Positions 44,919 to 53,298 of a stretch of DNA of 64,000 nucleotides are shown here, one piece after another. The stretch lies in the NCBI GenBank assembly GCA_008933835.1, contig WBUG01000001.1:1-64000 (forward strand), read 5' to 3'. The number at the start of each line of letters is the position of its first letter. Positions within the stretch are counted from its first letter, which is position 1. The DNA is from Bacteroidota bacterium (GTDB lineage Bacteria > Bacteroidota > Ignavibacteria > UBA10030 > UBA8401). The notes under the pieces are model-generated. The model was not told the DNA's origin and did no database searches. It saw only the letters and a list, made by a program, of their open reading frames with translations. The position numbers and the translations under genes were made by a program.

Positions 44919-44947
44919 ATGATAGCGAAAAATCGCCGGACTGTCAA
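44919..44947 (-). promoter_or_regulatory. Strong sigma70-type promoter of the leader RNA/glycan operon
   Basis: Reverse strand: -35 TTGACA (44942-44947), exactly 17 bp, -10 TATCAT (44919-44924). The -35 starts 3 bases after the site-2 protease stop. Confidence 0.75.
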
Positions 44948-44949
44948 GT

Positions 44950-45885
44950 TCAAAGACCGAAGCCGAACGGCGTCGGCGCGAAACTGACCGCGAGGATGCC
45001 GAAGGTGATCCATCCGGTGAGCATCCGGTTCGGGTCCAGCGGCGTCTCGTCCTCCACCGGCGGATGGTGGAGCTTGATGATGAAGAACAGAATCACCGCC
45101 CAAAAGAACCATCCGAACCAGCCGACGGACGTCTCGATCCCCGCTTCCGGCAGCCAGCCGAGCACTCCTAATGTCAGGATGAGGACGAACGCACCGCGGG
45201 CGATGTGCCGGTGCCGTTCGCCGAACATGGCGTACGCGATGTGACCGCCGTCGAGCTGTCCCACCGGCAGCAGGTTCATCGCGGTGACGAGCAGTCCGAA
45301 CCAGCCGGTGATGAGGTAGGGGTAGTGGTACATCTCGCTCATGGGAGGAACGAAATCGTTCATCGGATCGGCCAGCGTGAGGGAGAGGAAGTCGTACAGC
45401 AGCGTCCGTCCGAACGTCAGCGCGCCGTCGACGGGCTGGGGGGCGGTGAAGTAGTCGGGATGGATGGCGGTGATGAAATCGCGTCCCGGCAGATGGGTGA
45501 AACCGTAGAAGAGCACGAGCAGGGTTGCGGCGAATCCGGCGAGCGGACCCGCGGCTCCGATGTCGAACATGGCGCGCTTGTCCGGGACGGGCGTCGTGGT
45601 GCGGATGACCGCGCCGAACGTTCCGAAGCTGAGGAAACCGGGAATGAACGGCGAGGGGATGTAGTAGGGGAGCGTCGCGTTCACGCCGTGGTACCGCGCG
45701 GCGAAGTAATGGCCGAACTCATGGCACGTGAGGATGAAGAGGAGCGACAATGAATACGGGAGTCCCGCAGCGAAATTGTACAGGTCGAACGGGTCCAGAT
45801 TGAGCCAGGCGACGCCCGCCACCGTCGTGGTGAAGAACGTGGCGGCGAAGAGCCCGCCGTTGATGAGGATGGTCTTGATGGTCAC
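44950..45885 (-). CDS. Site-2 protease family zinc metalloprotease
   Basis: 311 residues, polytopic. Zinc motif CHEFGH (His55, Glu56, His59) and the second-site NLLPVGQLDGG (204-214, Asp212) are both intact, as in S2P-type intramembrane proteases. About six hydrophobic segments. S2P enzymes cut anti-sigma factors or remnant signal peptides within the membrane. Start is GTG at 45885, one base after the upstream stop. It is the last gene of the upstream operon. Its substrate is not known; no anti-sigma factor gene lies nearby. Confidence 0.88.
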   Translation of the reverse strand: MTIKTILINGGLFAATFFTTTVAGVAWLNLDPFDLYNFAAGLPYSLSLLFILTCHEFGHYFAARYHGVNATLPYYIPSPFIPGFLSFGTFGAVIRTTTPVPDKRAMFDIGAAGPLAGFAATLLVLFYGFTHLPGRDFITAIHPDYFTAPQPVDGALTFGRTLLYDFLSLTLADPMNDFVPPMSEMYHYPYLITGWFGLLVTAMNLLPVGQLDGGHIAYAMFGERHRHIARGAFVLILTLGVLGWLPEAGIETSVGWFGWFFWAVILFFIIKLHHPPVEDETPLDPNRMLTGWITFGILAVSFAPTPFGFGL

Positions 45886-45886
45886 G

Positions 45887-46705
45887 TCAGAATCCGATGT
45901 TCATGCCGAAGCCGGAGTACTCCTCCCGGCGGTCGTAGTATTCGCCATGGATGCTGTTGCCGGTGTGGTGGATGAGGAAAAGTTCTGTCCCGCGGCCGTT
46001 CCAGGTGCCGAATTTCACCCCCGCCTGCGCTTCATGACGGGGGCGCAGTCCCGCCGCGCTGAACTGGTACGCGGCGAACGGGTGCAGCCACGGCGTGACG
46101 GAGGCGTGAGCGTCGCCGCCGAGCGAGACACCGAACGCCGGAATGGAGGTCGGGTCCGTATGCCAGAGGTAGAGCGCGCCGACATGGATCCGGTACCGAT
46201 CCGCCGGTTCGATCGCGACGGTGAGGTCGAAGAACTCGCGGCTGTAGATGCGGGGGCTCAGTCCGTCCTTCCACTGCGAGGCGGTATTGTCGAAATGGCC
46301 GTCCACGAAGTGGGCGCTGATGTGGCTGAGACGGAGCCGGGCGGAGAGGATGCCGGCCGCGGTCGTGTCCCGGTACGACGCGTTCAGACCGAACAGATAG
46401 TCCACCGCGTCGACGGGGAAGTGGAAGTTCTTCTCCCCGCGGAGCAGGGTGTAGGTGAAGAAGTCCGCGCCGAAGGTCAGCGGCGGTGCGCCGCCGTCGA
46501 ACCGGTACTGCAGCAGGTCGATGGAGTTGCCGATATCGAGCCGCAGCCGGTTGTCGTTCGCGTGCCAGATGAGTCCCACCCTCGGTTCGAAGGTGTTGGC
46601 GACGAGCGGCCGGAAGACGAGGGGACCGTCGTACAGACCGAGTCCGCTCTCCTGCGCCGGAACGGCGGCGGAGATGAGGAACAGCAAGGCGATGATGCGG
46701 TTCAT
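45887..46705 (-). CDS. Outer membrane beta-barrel protein of unknown function
   Basis: 272 residues. Signal about 17 residues (MNRIIALLFLISAAVPA), then alternating strands (RLRLDIGNSIDLLQYRF, YRIHVGALYLWHT) and a C-terminal Phe (YSGFGMNIGF), typical of BAM substrates. It may belong to the DUF1207-like barrels; I cannot confirm that. It overlaps the PHP phosphoesterase gene by 4 bases, so it is co-transcribed with the glycan enzymes. Confidence 0.65.
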   Translation of the reverse strand: MNRIIALLFLISAAVPAQESGLGLYDGPLVFRPLVANTFEPRVGLIWHANDNRLRLDIGNSIDLLQYRFDGGAPPLTFGADFFTYTLLRGEKNFHFPVDAVDYLFGLNASYRDTTAAGILSARLRLSHISAHFVDGHFDNTASQWKDGLSPRIYSREFFDLTVAIEPADRYRIHVGALYLWHTDPTSIPAFGVSLGGDAHASVTPWLHPFAAYQFSAAGLRPRHEAQAGVKFGTWNGRGTELFLIHHTGNSIHGEYYDRREEYSGFGMNIGF

Positions 46706-48312
46706 TCCGGTGTGATCCAGATTGGGTTGGTGTGACAGAAGCCGTCGCGGTCGGTCCCTTCGCCGTCCGTCGTCTCGGCTTCCGCTCTAATATAGGAAAA
46801 GGCGTCGAGAGAAACCCGCTCGCCGACGGTGTGCACGGAGAACGGATCGGTGAACGACCGCTGTTCGGACAGGACGCGTTCCGTTCCCCCCACCGTGCCG
46901 AGGACGATGCGCAGCGACGTGAAGCGGCCGAACTCCGCCGTCGAACGCGCCACGGTCTTCACCACGATGCTGCGAGCGCGGACGGTGTCGCCGATGCGGC
47001 CGAGTCCGTGCGTCTCCGTCTCGACCTCGATGCCGAGTGCGGGACCGGAGGTGATGACGGAGCGTCCCGAGGCGAGCGCGTCGACGATGTTCCGTTCCGT
47101 GTTGAGGGAACGGACCAGCGTCCGCATCCGACCGAAGAGCTGGTGCGGGCGTTCGGCGATGTACACGAACGGTATGAAGACCTGGATGAACCGGTTGAAG
47201 TTCCCGTGGGCGTCGTTGCCGGCCGCGATGAACGTCCGGCGTCCTTCGAGAAGGAACCGGCGCCACACCGCAAGTCCGTTCCGGAACGGGCGGTTCCGTT
47301 CCCCGTTGAGGATCTGGATGCCGTGCAGACCGGGAACCGCCATGTCGTCGGCGGACCATTCCCCGCGGCCGAGCAGCAGCCGCTGCAGGAACGGCGCCTC
47401 TTCGGTCGGATGCGCGGCGTAGGCGGCCGTGCCGGGTTCCATCCCGGCGATCACCGAGGCGATGGTGTGCTCGCAGTCGAAACGGAACCATTGCTCCGCA
47501 CCGTCGCCGGAGCCGTGGAAGAACTTCCGCGTGCCGAGGAGGAGGAAATGCACCGACCGCCCCGCGCCGTTCTCGCACGAGACCTCCTCGCCCCGGACCA
47601 CCGTGACGTCCTTCGAGCGCCGGTTCACCTCGTCCACCTCGCGCTGGAACGCGTGCCACTTCGGTATCGCCGGATCGTTCTGAAGATAATCGTCCACGCG
47701 GTCGTCAAGATCGTACGAATGGTCCGTGGCGCAGAAGAAGGAGAGTCCCATCGCGGCGGAGAGCTCCGCCGCTGCGGCGATGGGGGAGCCGAACTCCACC
47801 TGGTCCTCGGTGTACGTGGAATGGGTGTGCACGTCACCGGTGATCCATCCGGGCAGGGAGGGGAGCGGCGTTCGGGAACGGTACACACGGAGCGGACGCT
47901 TGGTGGTGGTGCGGAGGTTGTTGTTCCGGACCGCACGCCGTTGTCCGCCGCGCAGCAGCGTGACCGTCACGTCAAGGTCGAACATGCCGAAGCGCTCCGC
48001 CAGCGCTCCGTCGAAACGAAGCGAGTGGATGTGCCACCACCAGTGCGAGCGGACGGGGATGGGGGAGGGCGGGACGAACGATTCCGTGTGCAGTTCCGTG
48101 CCGCCTTGCCGGAGCGTGAACGTCATCTGTTCGATCTCCACGGGATACCGGTCGGCGTCCTTGATGAGCACCATCACCGGGAGCGGCGCTCCGGGATCGA
48201 GCCGGTGCGGAGCGTCCGCAAGCACCTCCGGTTCGTTCATCCGGAGGAGGCTCACGAAGTACTTGAAGCGGTAGTGCACTTCGGCGTAGGCAAGGACGGG
48301 AAGCAGCATCAT
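46702..48312 (-). CDS. PHP-domain phosphoesterase-like protein (CehA-type)
   Basis: 536 residues. PHP metal motif GDVHTHSTYTED at 159-170, CATDHSYDLDDR, the third-cluster GEEVSCENG and IAAGNDAHGNFN are arranged as in CehA/McbA-type PHP hydrolases. Residues 10-150 form an N-terminal beta-rich domain of unknown role. N-terminal hydrophobic residues (MMLLPVLAYAEV) could be a short membrane or export element but not a clear signal peptide. Likely a metal-dependent phosphoesterase or hydrolase. Substrate unknown. It starts 3 bases after the GT gene stop. Confidence 0.75.
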   Translation of the reverse strand: MMLLPVLAYAEVHYRFKYFVSLLRMNEPEVLADAPHRLDPGAPLPVMVLIKDADRYPVEIEQMTFTLRQGGTELHTESFVPPSPIPVRSHWWWHIHSLRFDGALAERFGMFDLDVTVTLLRGGQRRAVRNNNLRTTTKRPLRVYRSRTPLPSLPGWITGDVHTHSTYTEDQVEFGSPIAAAAELSAAMGLSFFCATDHSYDLDDRVDDYLQNDPAIPKWHAFQREVDEVNRRSKDVTVVRGEEVSCENGAGRSVHFLLLGTRKFFHGSGDGAEQWFRFDCEHTIASVIAGMEPGTAAYAAHPTEEAPFLQRLLLGRGEWSADDMAVPGLHGIQILNGERNRPFRNGLAVWRRFLLEGRRTFIAAGNDAHGNFNRFIQVFIPFVYIAERPHQLFGRMRTLVRSLNTERNIVDALASGRSVITSGPALGIEVETETHGLGRIGDTVRARSIVVKTVARSTAEFGRFTSLRIVLGTVGGTERVLSEQRSFTDPFSVHTVGERVSLDAFSYIRAEAETTDGEGTDRDGFCHTNPIWITPE

Positions 48313-48315
48313 GGG

Positions 48316-49392
48316 TCAGACCTTCAGGAGTGCGTCGATGTGGGCGCGCAGCGCCGCCCGGTCATGGTCGCGCGGTGTGAAGCCGGTGAAGGATTCGGAC
48401 GCGGCCAGTGCCCGGACCAGGTCGAAGTCGTTCTGTTCTTCGGAGTACGCGACGTTCTGTCCGCGCAGGGAACGGGCAAGGTGCTCCTGTTCGGTCTGCT
48501 GCGGCGTGGGGATGAAGATGGCGCGGGCGCCGGTGTGCGACAGGTCCATCACCGTACTGTATCCGGGCCGCGAGACGACCATGCGCGCCGAGGCGATGGC
48601 CGCGGAGAGTTCGGCGGCGTTCATGCTGTTCACCATCAGCACGTTCGGTGCCAGACGCATCGTCACGTTCTGCTCCGGTTTCCCCCGGACGATGACGCAT
48701 TGCAGGCCGGTCCGTTTCATCTGCTCCGCGAGCCGTTCCTCCAGCAGGGTCCGCTGCGGTTCCGGTCCGGAGAGCACCGCCAGCACGTCGATCTCCTTCG
48801 CGCGTTCCGTCCGCTGCAGCCGGGACAACGGTCCGATGTAGTGCGCGTTGCGCGGCAGCCGGCGAGAGTGCGAGAGGGGACCGCCGAGCGACGGTTCCTC
48901 CCGGTGGTCCGGAATCCACACTTCATCGTAGCGTTCGCAGATGCGCCGGTTCACCGAGGAGACGAGCGCTTGTCCGAACGCGATGTGCGGCGGGAGGAGG
49001 ATGTTCAATTGATGGACGAGGTACACTGAGCGTGCATGCCGGGAGTACGCCCCGAACCGGTTGTCGGAAATGACCGCATCGATGCGGTGCAGGCGTACGA
49101 GCGTTTCGAGGTACCGATGTTCCCGCCGGAACGCCTGATACAGCGACGGCAGCTGACGGAGCATGGAGCGGAGCATGCTCTCGTTCACCGGGTACTCGAT
49201 GTCGTACCCGGGGAAGGTGACCGCTTGGAGCGACGGGAACTCGCGCCGGAGCAGATTGAGCGGCCGCTTGTCCGCCGCGATGATGACCTCGGCTCCCCGT
49301 TCGAGCAGTTCCGTGATGACGGGGATGCAGCGGGTCGCGTGTCCGAGTCCCCAATCCAGCGGTGCCACCAGGATGCGTTTCGAACGGCTCAT
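48316..49392 (-). CDS. GT-B glycosyltransferase (MurG/GT28-like)
   Basis: 358 residues. The start RILVAPLDWGLGHATRCIPVITEL carries the GHATR element of glycosyltransferases that act on UDP-sugars, and the C-terminal part (SRPGYSTVMDLSHTGARAIFIPTPQQTEQEHLA) has the donor-side GxS plus the Q-x2-QEHLA motif of the GT28/MurG clan. ATG at 49392 overlaps the deacetylase stop (ATGA); an in-frame ATG at 49407 is a weaker alternative. It probably decorates a lipid or surface polymer. Confidence 0.8.
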   Translation of the reverse strand: MSRSKRILVAPLDWGLGHATRCIPVITELLERGAEVIIAADKRPLNLLRREFPSLQAVTFPGYDIEYPVNESMLRSMLRQLPSLYQAFRREHRYLETLVRLHRIDAVISDNRFGAYSRHARSVYLVHQLNILLPPHIAFGQALVSSVNRRICERYDEVWIPDHREEPSLGGPLSHSRRLPRNAHYIGPLSRLQRTERAKEIDVLAVLSGPEPQRTLLEERLAEQMKRTGLQCVIVRGKPEQNVTMRLAPNVLMVNSMNAAELSAAIASARMVVSRPGYSTVMDLSHTGARAIFIPTPQQTEQEHLARSLRGQNVAYSEEQNDFDLVRALAASESFTGFTPRDHDRAALRAHIDALLKV

Positions 49393-50009
49393 CGGATGAC
49401 CCCGCATTCGAATCCCTTCGCCGCGATGCCGGGAATGGTGAGGTCCAGCACTTCGCCGATGCGCGCCGCCGTCAGGTCGTTGTCATGGAAGACGAGGATG
49501 GAACCGCGGCCGAGCCGCGAGAGCGCGGCCGCGGCGGAGACGCGGGGGTCGCGGTTCCGGAAGTCGCCGGTGAGGCAGCTCCACATCACCAGCAGCATAC
49601 CGAGCTCCTTCGCGGCGGCGATGGTGTTCCATGAGAAGAACCCGAACGGCGGACGGAACGTCCGCGGCGCCGTACCGGTGATGCCGCGGATCAGCTCGGC
49701 GGTGCGGAGGATCTCCTCTCTCGTGCGCGCGCGAGAGAACGCGAGCAGGCGGGAATGGTTGAACGCATGGATGCCGATAGCGTGCCCTTCGCGGACGATG
49801 CGCCGCACCAGTTCCTCGTTCCCCGGGATGTTCCGGCCGGTCAGGAAGAAGGTCCCCCGGACACCGTGCCGCTGCAGCGCATCGAGCACCGCGGGCGTGG
49901 CGGAGGGATGCGGTCCGTCGTCGAACGTGAGGAACACCTTCCGTCCGGGCATCCGCCAGAGCAGGGAGGGGAAGAGGAGGCGGTGAAGCGTGCCGGTGTG
50001 CGTGATCAT
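49389..50009 (-). CDS. Polysaccharide deacetylase (NodB family)
   Basis: 206 residues. Motif 1 TFDDGPHP (28-35) supplies the catalytic Asp30 and the metal-binding Asp31; motif 2 HAFNHS gives His81 and His85. RPPFGFFSWNT is motif 3 and LVFHDND is motif 5. Removes N-acetyl or similar groups from an amino sugar. N-terminus may be a weak membrane element. ATG overlaps the GT2 stop by ATGA. Confidence 0.92.
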   Translation of the reverse strand: MITHTGTLHRLLFPSLLWRMPGRKVFLTFDDGPHPSATPAVLDALQRHGVRGTFFLTGRNIPGNEELVRRIVREGHAIGIHAFNHSRLLAFSRARTREEILRTAELIRGITGTAPRTFRPPFGFFSWNTIAAAKELGMLLVMWSCLTGDFRNRDPRVSAAAALSRLGRGSILVFHDNDLTAARIGEVLDLTIPGIAAKGFECGVIR

Positions 50010-51160
50010 CGCGCCGCCTCCTTCGTCATCGTCCGTTCCTTCCATTCGAACGACAGGAAGTATCCCCCGACGGTGGAGACGAGGACGAACGGGATGTGCA
50101 CGAGCGCCGTCGCGGCGAAGTACCGCATCGCCTGCGGGACGCCGATGAGCGCGGTGAGCCGCCGCATCATCAGGAAGTCGACGCCGAACTTCGCGGCGGC
50201 GGTGAGCCATGGGACCGTGCTCCAATGGAGGAACGTCATCGGCACGGAGACGAACAGGAGAATATAGAGGATGAACGTGCTGATCATGAAGAACATCATG
50301 TACGGCGGGTAGTACGCGGTCTGTCCCACCCAACGGAACCGCTGGTGCAGCATCTGCCGGAACGTCGCGGCCGGCGCGGTCTCCACCGTCGCGTCGGCGC
50401 CGTAGAGGAAGCGCGCGGACCAGCGTCCGTCCCGAACGATGGACTGCGCGAGCAGCGAGTCGTCCCCGGTGTTGATGTGCCGGAGCCGCTCGAACCCTCC
50501 CGCAGCGTCGAACGCGCTGCGGAGGAACGCCATGTTGCTGCCGTTGGCCACCAGCACCCTTCCGCGTCCGACGGCACCCGCCGCGATGGAGGTGTAAGAA
50601 AGGAAGTCGAGCAGCTGTACTCCGGCGAAGAGGGGAGAGAGCCGGGGATCGCGGCCGAAGAGCGTCACACCGGTGACGACGCCGACGGTACCGTCGAAGG
50701 CGGACGCGATGGAGCGCAGCCAGCCGCGCGGCACCATGCAGTCCGCGTCGGTCGTCGCGATGACCGGCGCGGAGGATCGCTGGATGCCGTGCATCAGTGC
50801 GCGGACCTTCGGCGAAGCGGTGTCGGTGTAGGAATCCACCGGGACGACGATGATGCGGACGGAGGCGCGTTCCGCGAAGGCTTTCGCTGCGGCCGCGGTG
50901 CGGTCGGTGGAACCGTCGTCCACGACGATGACCGTGATGCGCTCATTCGGGTATTCCTGAGCGTCGAGCGAAGCGAGGCAGCGGACGATGGTTTCCTCCT
51001 CATTGCGAGCCGGCACGACCACGGTGATCTCCGGCGTTGCGTCGGAACGACCGGCCTCGAGACGGGTGAGTCCCGCGTAGAAATAGAGGATGCGGTGAAC
51101 GTAGATCCCGCCGAGGAGCAGGAGCAGCGGAGCGAGGTATGTGAAGGGCGATTCTGTCAT
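50006..51160 (-). CDS. Membrane glycosyltransferase family 2
   Basis: 384 residues. An N-terminal helix (about 10-30), a GT-A domain with VVVPARNEEETI, VVDDGSTDRT, TTDADCMVPRG (DxD) and GDDSLLAQ plus QRFRW (Q-x2-RW) near 270, and several C-terminal helices. This is the processive-type or polyprenyl-acceptor GT2 layout. It is paralogous to the GT2 at 52098. Overlaps both neighbours by 4 bases. Confidence 0.92.
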   Translation of the reverse strand: MTESPFTYLAPLLLLLGGIYVHRILYFYAGLTRLEAGRSDATPEITVVVPARNEEETIVRCLASLDAQEYPNERITVIVVDDGSTDRTAAAAKAFAERASVRIIVVPVDSYTDTASPKVRALMHGIQRSSAPVIATTDADCMVPRGWLRSIASAFDGTVGVVTGVTLFGRDPRLSPLFAGVQLLDFLSYTSIAAGAVGRGRVLVANGSNMAFLRSAFDAAGGFERLRHINTGDDSLLAQSIVRDGRWSARFLYGADATVETAPAATFRQMLHQRFRWVGQTAYYPPYMMFFMISTFILYILLFVSVPMTFLHWSTVPWLTAAAKFGVDFLMMRRLTALIGVPQAMRYFAATALVHIPFVLVSTVGGYFLSFEWKERTMTKEAAR

Positions 51161-52101
51161 CGTCCCCTCAGCCGGAGCACGAGCAGCGCTCCGGCGGCGC
51201 TCGGCAACAGGATGTTCGCGAGGAACATGCAGAGCGAGGCGTTGAAGGCGGCCGCGGCGGAGACGCCGTACTTTGCGAAGAAGAAGACCGACGCGCTCTC
51301 GCGGACCCCCAGATCGCCGATGGAGACCGGCAGGATGACCGCCTTCACGAAGTAGACGGAGAACGAACCGATGACCGATACGTCCGCCGCCACCGGCTCG
51401 AACGCGTTGATGAAGAGGGCGAACTGCAGTGCGATGACGGCGTAGAGCGCCAGTGAATAGAGGAACGTAACGCGGCCGTGGAGGTCACGGAATCCGTCCT
51501 CCATGACGCCGAAGATCGAAAAGAAGCGGTGTGAGCGGACCCGCTCCGGCAGCCGACGCAGGAGCCCGATGCTCCGTTCGGGGAACGATGCGAGAGCGAC
51601 CACCGCGGTCGCGAAGAGGATGATGCCGGCCGAATACGCGCTGTTCCATTGCCCTGGATAGAAGAGGGAGACGAAGAGGGCGAGCGACGGAACGCCCGTG
51701 AGCACCGTCGCCGCGAGCAGGTACGCCTTGTCGATGAGCGTCATGCCGACGATGCGGCTCCGGCGGACGCCCGGACTGCTTGCGATACGGCCGGCGAACT
51801 CTCCCACCTGTGCGGGGGTGAAGAAGCCGGCGGTGAAACCGACGAGGAGGGAGGTCAGCACTTCGGCGTTGCTGACGTCGGGGGAGACGAGGCGAAGCAG
51901 ATACCGCCATCGGAGGAAGTGGACTCCCGTGTTCGCCGCGACCAAAAGGAAACCAGCGGCGAGAAGGGAAGGGTCCGCCGTACGGAGCGAAGCGACGACC
52001 GCCGCGGCATCGATGTACAGCGAAAGTCCGTACAGCAGACCGGCGGCGACGAGCGTCCGCAGCAGGAACGAGAATGAGGGTGACCGCAGCAGTCCTTTCA
52101 C
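51157..52101 (-). CDS. Lysylphosphatidylglycerol synthase/flippase-like membrane protein (UPF0104)
   Basis: 314 residues, about 8 membrane helices. LRWRYLLRLV, the FTAGFFTPAQVGEFAGRI segment and the C-terminal PVSIGDLGVRESASVFFF are typical of the AglD/MprF-TM family. These proteins move glycolipids or aminoacyl-lipids across membranes. The start is GTG at 52101, which overlaps the upstream TGA; AAGGAA lies about 10 bases upstream. No ATG exists in the plausible region. Between two GT2 genes it probably flips their lipid-linked product. Confidence 0.82.
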   Translation of the reverse strand: MKGLLRSPSFSFLLRTLVAAGLLYGLSLYIDAAAVVASLRTADPSLLAAGFLLVAANTGVHFLRWRYLLRLVSPDVSNAEVLTSLLVGFTAGFFTPAQVGEFAGRIASSPGVRRSRIVGMTLIDKAYLLAATVLTGVPSLALFVSLFYPGQWNSAYSAGIILFATAVVALASFPERSIGLLRRLPERVRSHRFFSIFGVMEDGFRDLHGRVTFLYSLALYAVIALQFALFINAFEPVAADVSVIGSFSVYFVKAVILPVSIGDLGVRESASVFFFAKYGVSAAAAFNASLCMFLANILLPSAAGALLVLRLRGR

Positions 52102-53204
52102 CGTGAGGATGTTCCTTTCCACGAGAACCGGGCGAGCAGTCCGGCTGGACCGATGAAGAGCACGTACGCGAAGGAGAGGAGCTCGTTCCGGAAGAACTCG
52201 ACGATGCCGGAACGCCGTCCGAACAGCGCCTCGCCGCGCACGGCCAGCGCCGCGTCCGCATTGATGCGGCCGAGCAGGGAGACGATCCCGTACAGCGGCT
52301 GAACGAAGAGGAGCAGCAGGGTGAACAAGAGATGAAGGTGTCCGGCGGCGAACGCCGCGTTCACCGCGAACGGATAGTGCTTGCTCGCCGAAATATGCCG
52401 GACCCGCTGACCGATGAAGGACGAAAGGGAACGGGGCGGTTCGGTCTCGACGAACGACTCCGGCGCGGTCCAGTACACGATGCGCTGTGTGACGTTCGCC
52501 CGGAGGTGCTGAAGGAACAGGTCGTCGTCCCCGCTGATGCTCTGTGTGACGGCGTCGAACCCTCCGGCCGCATCGTACACGCTGCGGCGGTAAGCGAAGT
52601 TCCGTCCCGTGCACATGAACGCCGTTCCGTTCCCCGCCGCTCCGGCGGCGATCACCGAGTTCATCATCTCTTCGTGGTGCAGATAGGAAGCGAGGAGCGG
52701 CGGCGCGCCCTCACCGTTCGGTGAATATCCTGCGACGACGTCCGCACCGCTGTCGAACGCGGCTGCCAGCGAATCGAGCCAGCCGGGGGGTACGGTGCAG
52801 TCCGCGTCCGTAAAGACGAGCAGGGGATGTGCCGCCGCGGCGATGCCGTGCCGGAGCGCGTTCTTCTTGTGCGGCATGCCGCTCTCGTTCGTCCGGAGAC
52901 GGATGATCTGCAGGGAGGGGATCTCTGTGCGGAACCGTTCCGCCCTCTCCGCGGTGTCGTCCTCCGAGCGGTCGTCCACCACGATGACCTCGAACCGTTC
53001 GCGCGGATAGGTGAGGGCGCCCAGGGAGGTGAGGAGGCGGGGAAGCCGTTCCGCTTCGTTCCGTGCGGCGATGATGACGGAGATGCCGGTTCCGCGCACC
53101 GGTGCGGTGCCGGTGACCGGCCGCGCGCCGCGGTACAGCACGAACACCAGCGACGCGTACGCCGCCAGGAGAAGAAGGACCGCCGGTAGAAGCAGATGTT
53201 CCAT
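52098..53204 (-). CDS. Membrane glycosyltransferase family 2
   Basis: 368 residues. Leading helix, GT-A domain (IIAARNEAERLPRLL, VVDDRSEDDT, FTDADCTVPPG with DxD, GDDDLFLQ, IGQRVRHIS) and C-terminal helices. It is the first gene of the upstream operon and is transcribed from the promoter at 53216-53244. Paralogous to the GT2 at 50006, so the two probably add different sugars. Donor not deducible. Confidence 0.92.
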   Translation of the reverse strand: MEHLLLPAVLLLLAAYASLVFVLYRGARPVTGTAPVRGTGISVIIAARNEAERLPRLLTSLGALTYPRERFEVIVVDDRSEDDTAERAERFRTEIPSLQIIRLRTNESGMPHKKNALRHGIAAAAHPLLVFTDADCTVPPGWLDSLAAAFDSGADVVAGYSPNGEGAPPLLASYLHHEEMMNSVIAAGAAGNGTAFMCTGRNFAYRRSVYDAAGGFDAVTQSISGDDDLFLQHLRANVTQRIVYWTAPESFVETEPPRSLSSFIGQRVRHISASKHYPFAVNAAFAAGHLHLLFTLLLLFVQPLYGIVSLLGRINADAALAVRGEALFGRRSGIVEFFRNELLSFAYVLFIGPAGLLARFSWKGTSSR

Positions 53205-53215
53205 AGAAGTGTCCC

Positions 53216-53244
53216 AAAATAGCGAAACATTCCGTCCCGTTCAA
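53216..53244 (-). promoter_or_regulatory. Sigma70-type promoter of the upstream glycan operon
   Basis: Reverse strand: -35 TTGAAC (53239-53244), 17-bp spacer, -10 TATTTT (53216-53221). It is back-to-back with the forward promoter at 53247, with 2 bp between the two -35 hexamers. Confidence 0.7.
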
Positions 53245-53246
53245 TC

Positions 53247-53275
53247 TTGCTTCTGCGGCGCTCTTCCTCTATATT
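53247..53275 (+). promoter_or_regulatory. Sigma70-type promoter of udk
   Basis: -35 TTGCTT (53247-53252), 17-bp spacer, -10 TATATT (53270-53275). The leader to the ATG at 53299 is about 17 nt and contains AAGGA. Confidence 0.6.
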
Positions 53276-53298
53276 CATCGGACCAACAAGGACTCACC

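Noticed and set aside
46732-49029. 765-codon forward frame opposite the PHP and GT28-like genes
   Set aside because: Composition is typical of an antisense shadow; the reverse-strand genes overlap properly and carry catalytic motifs.
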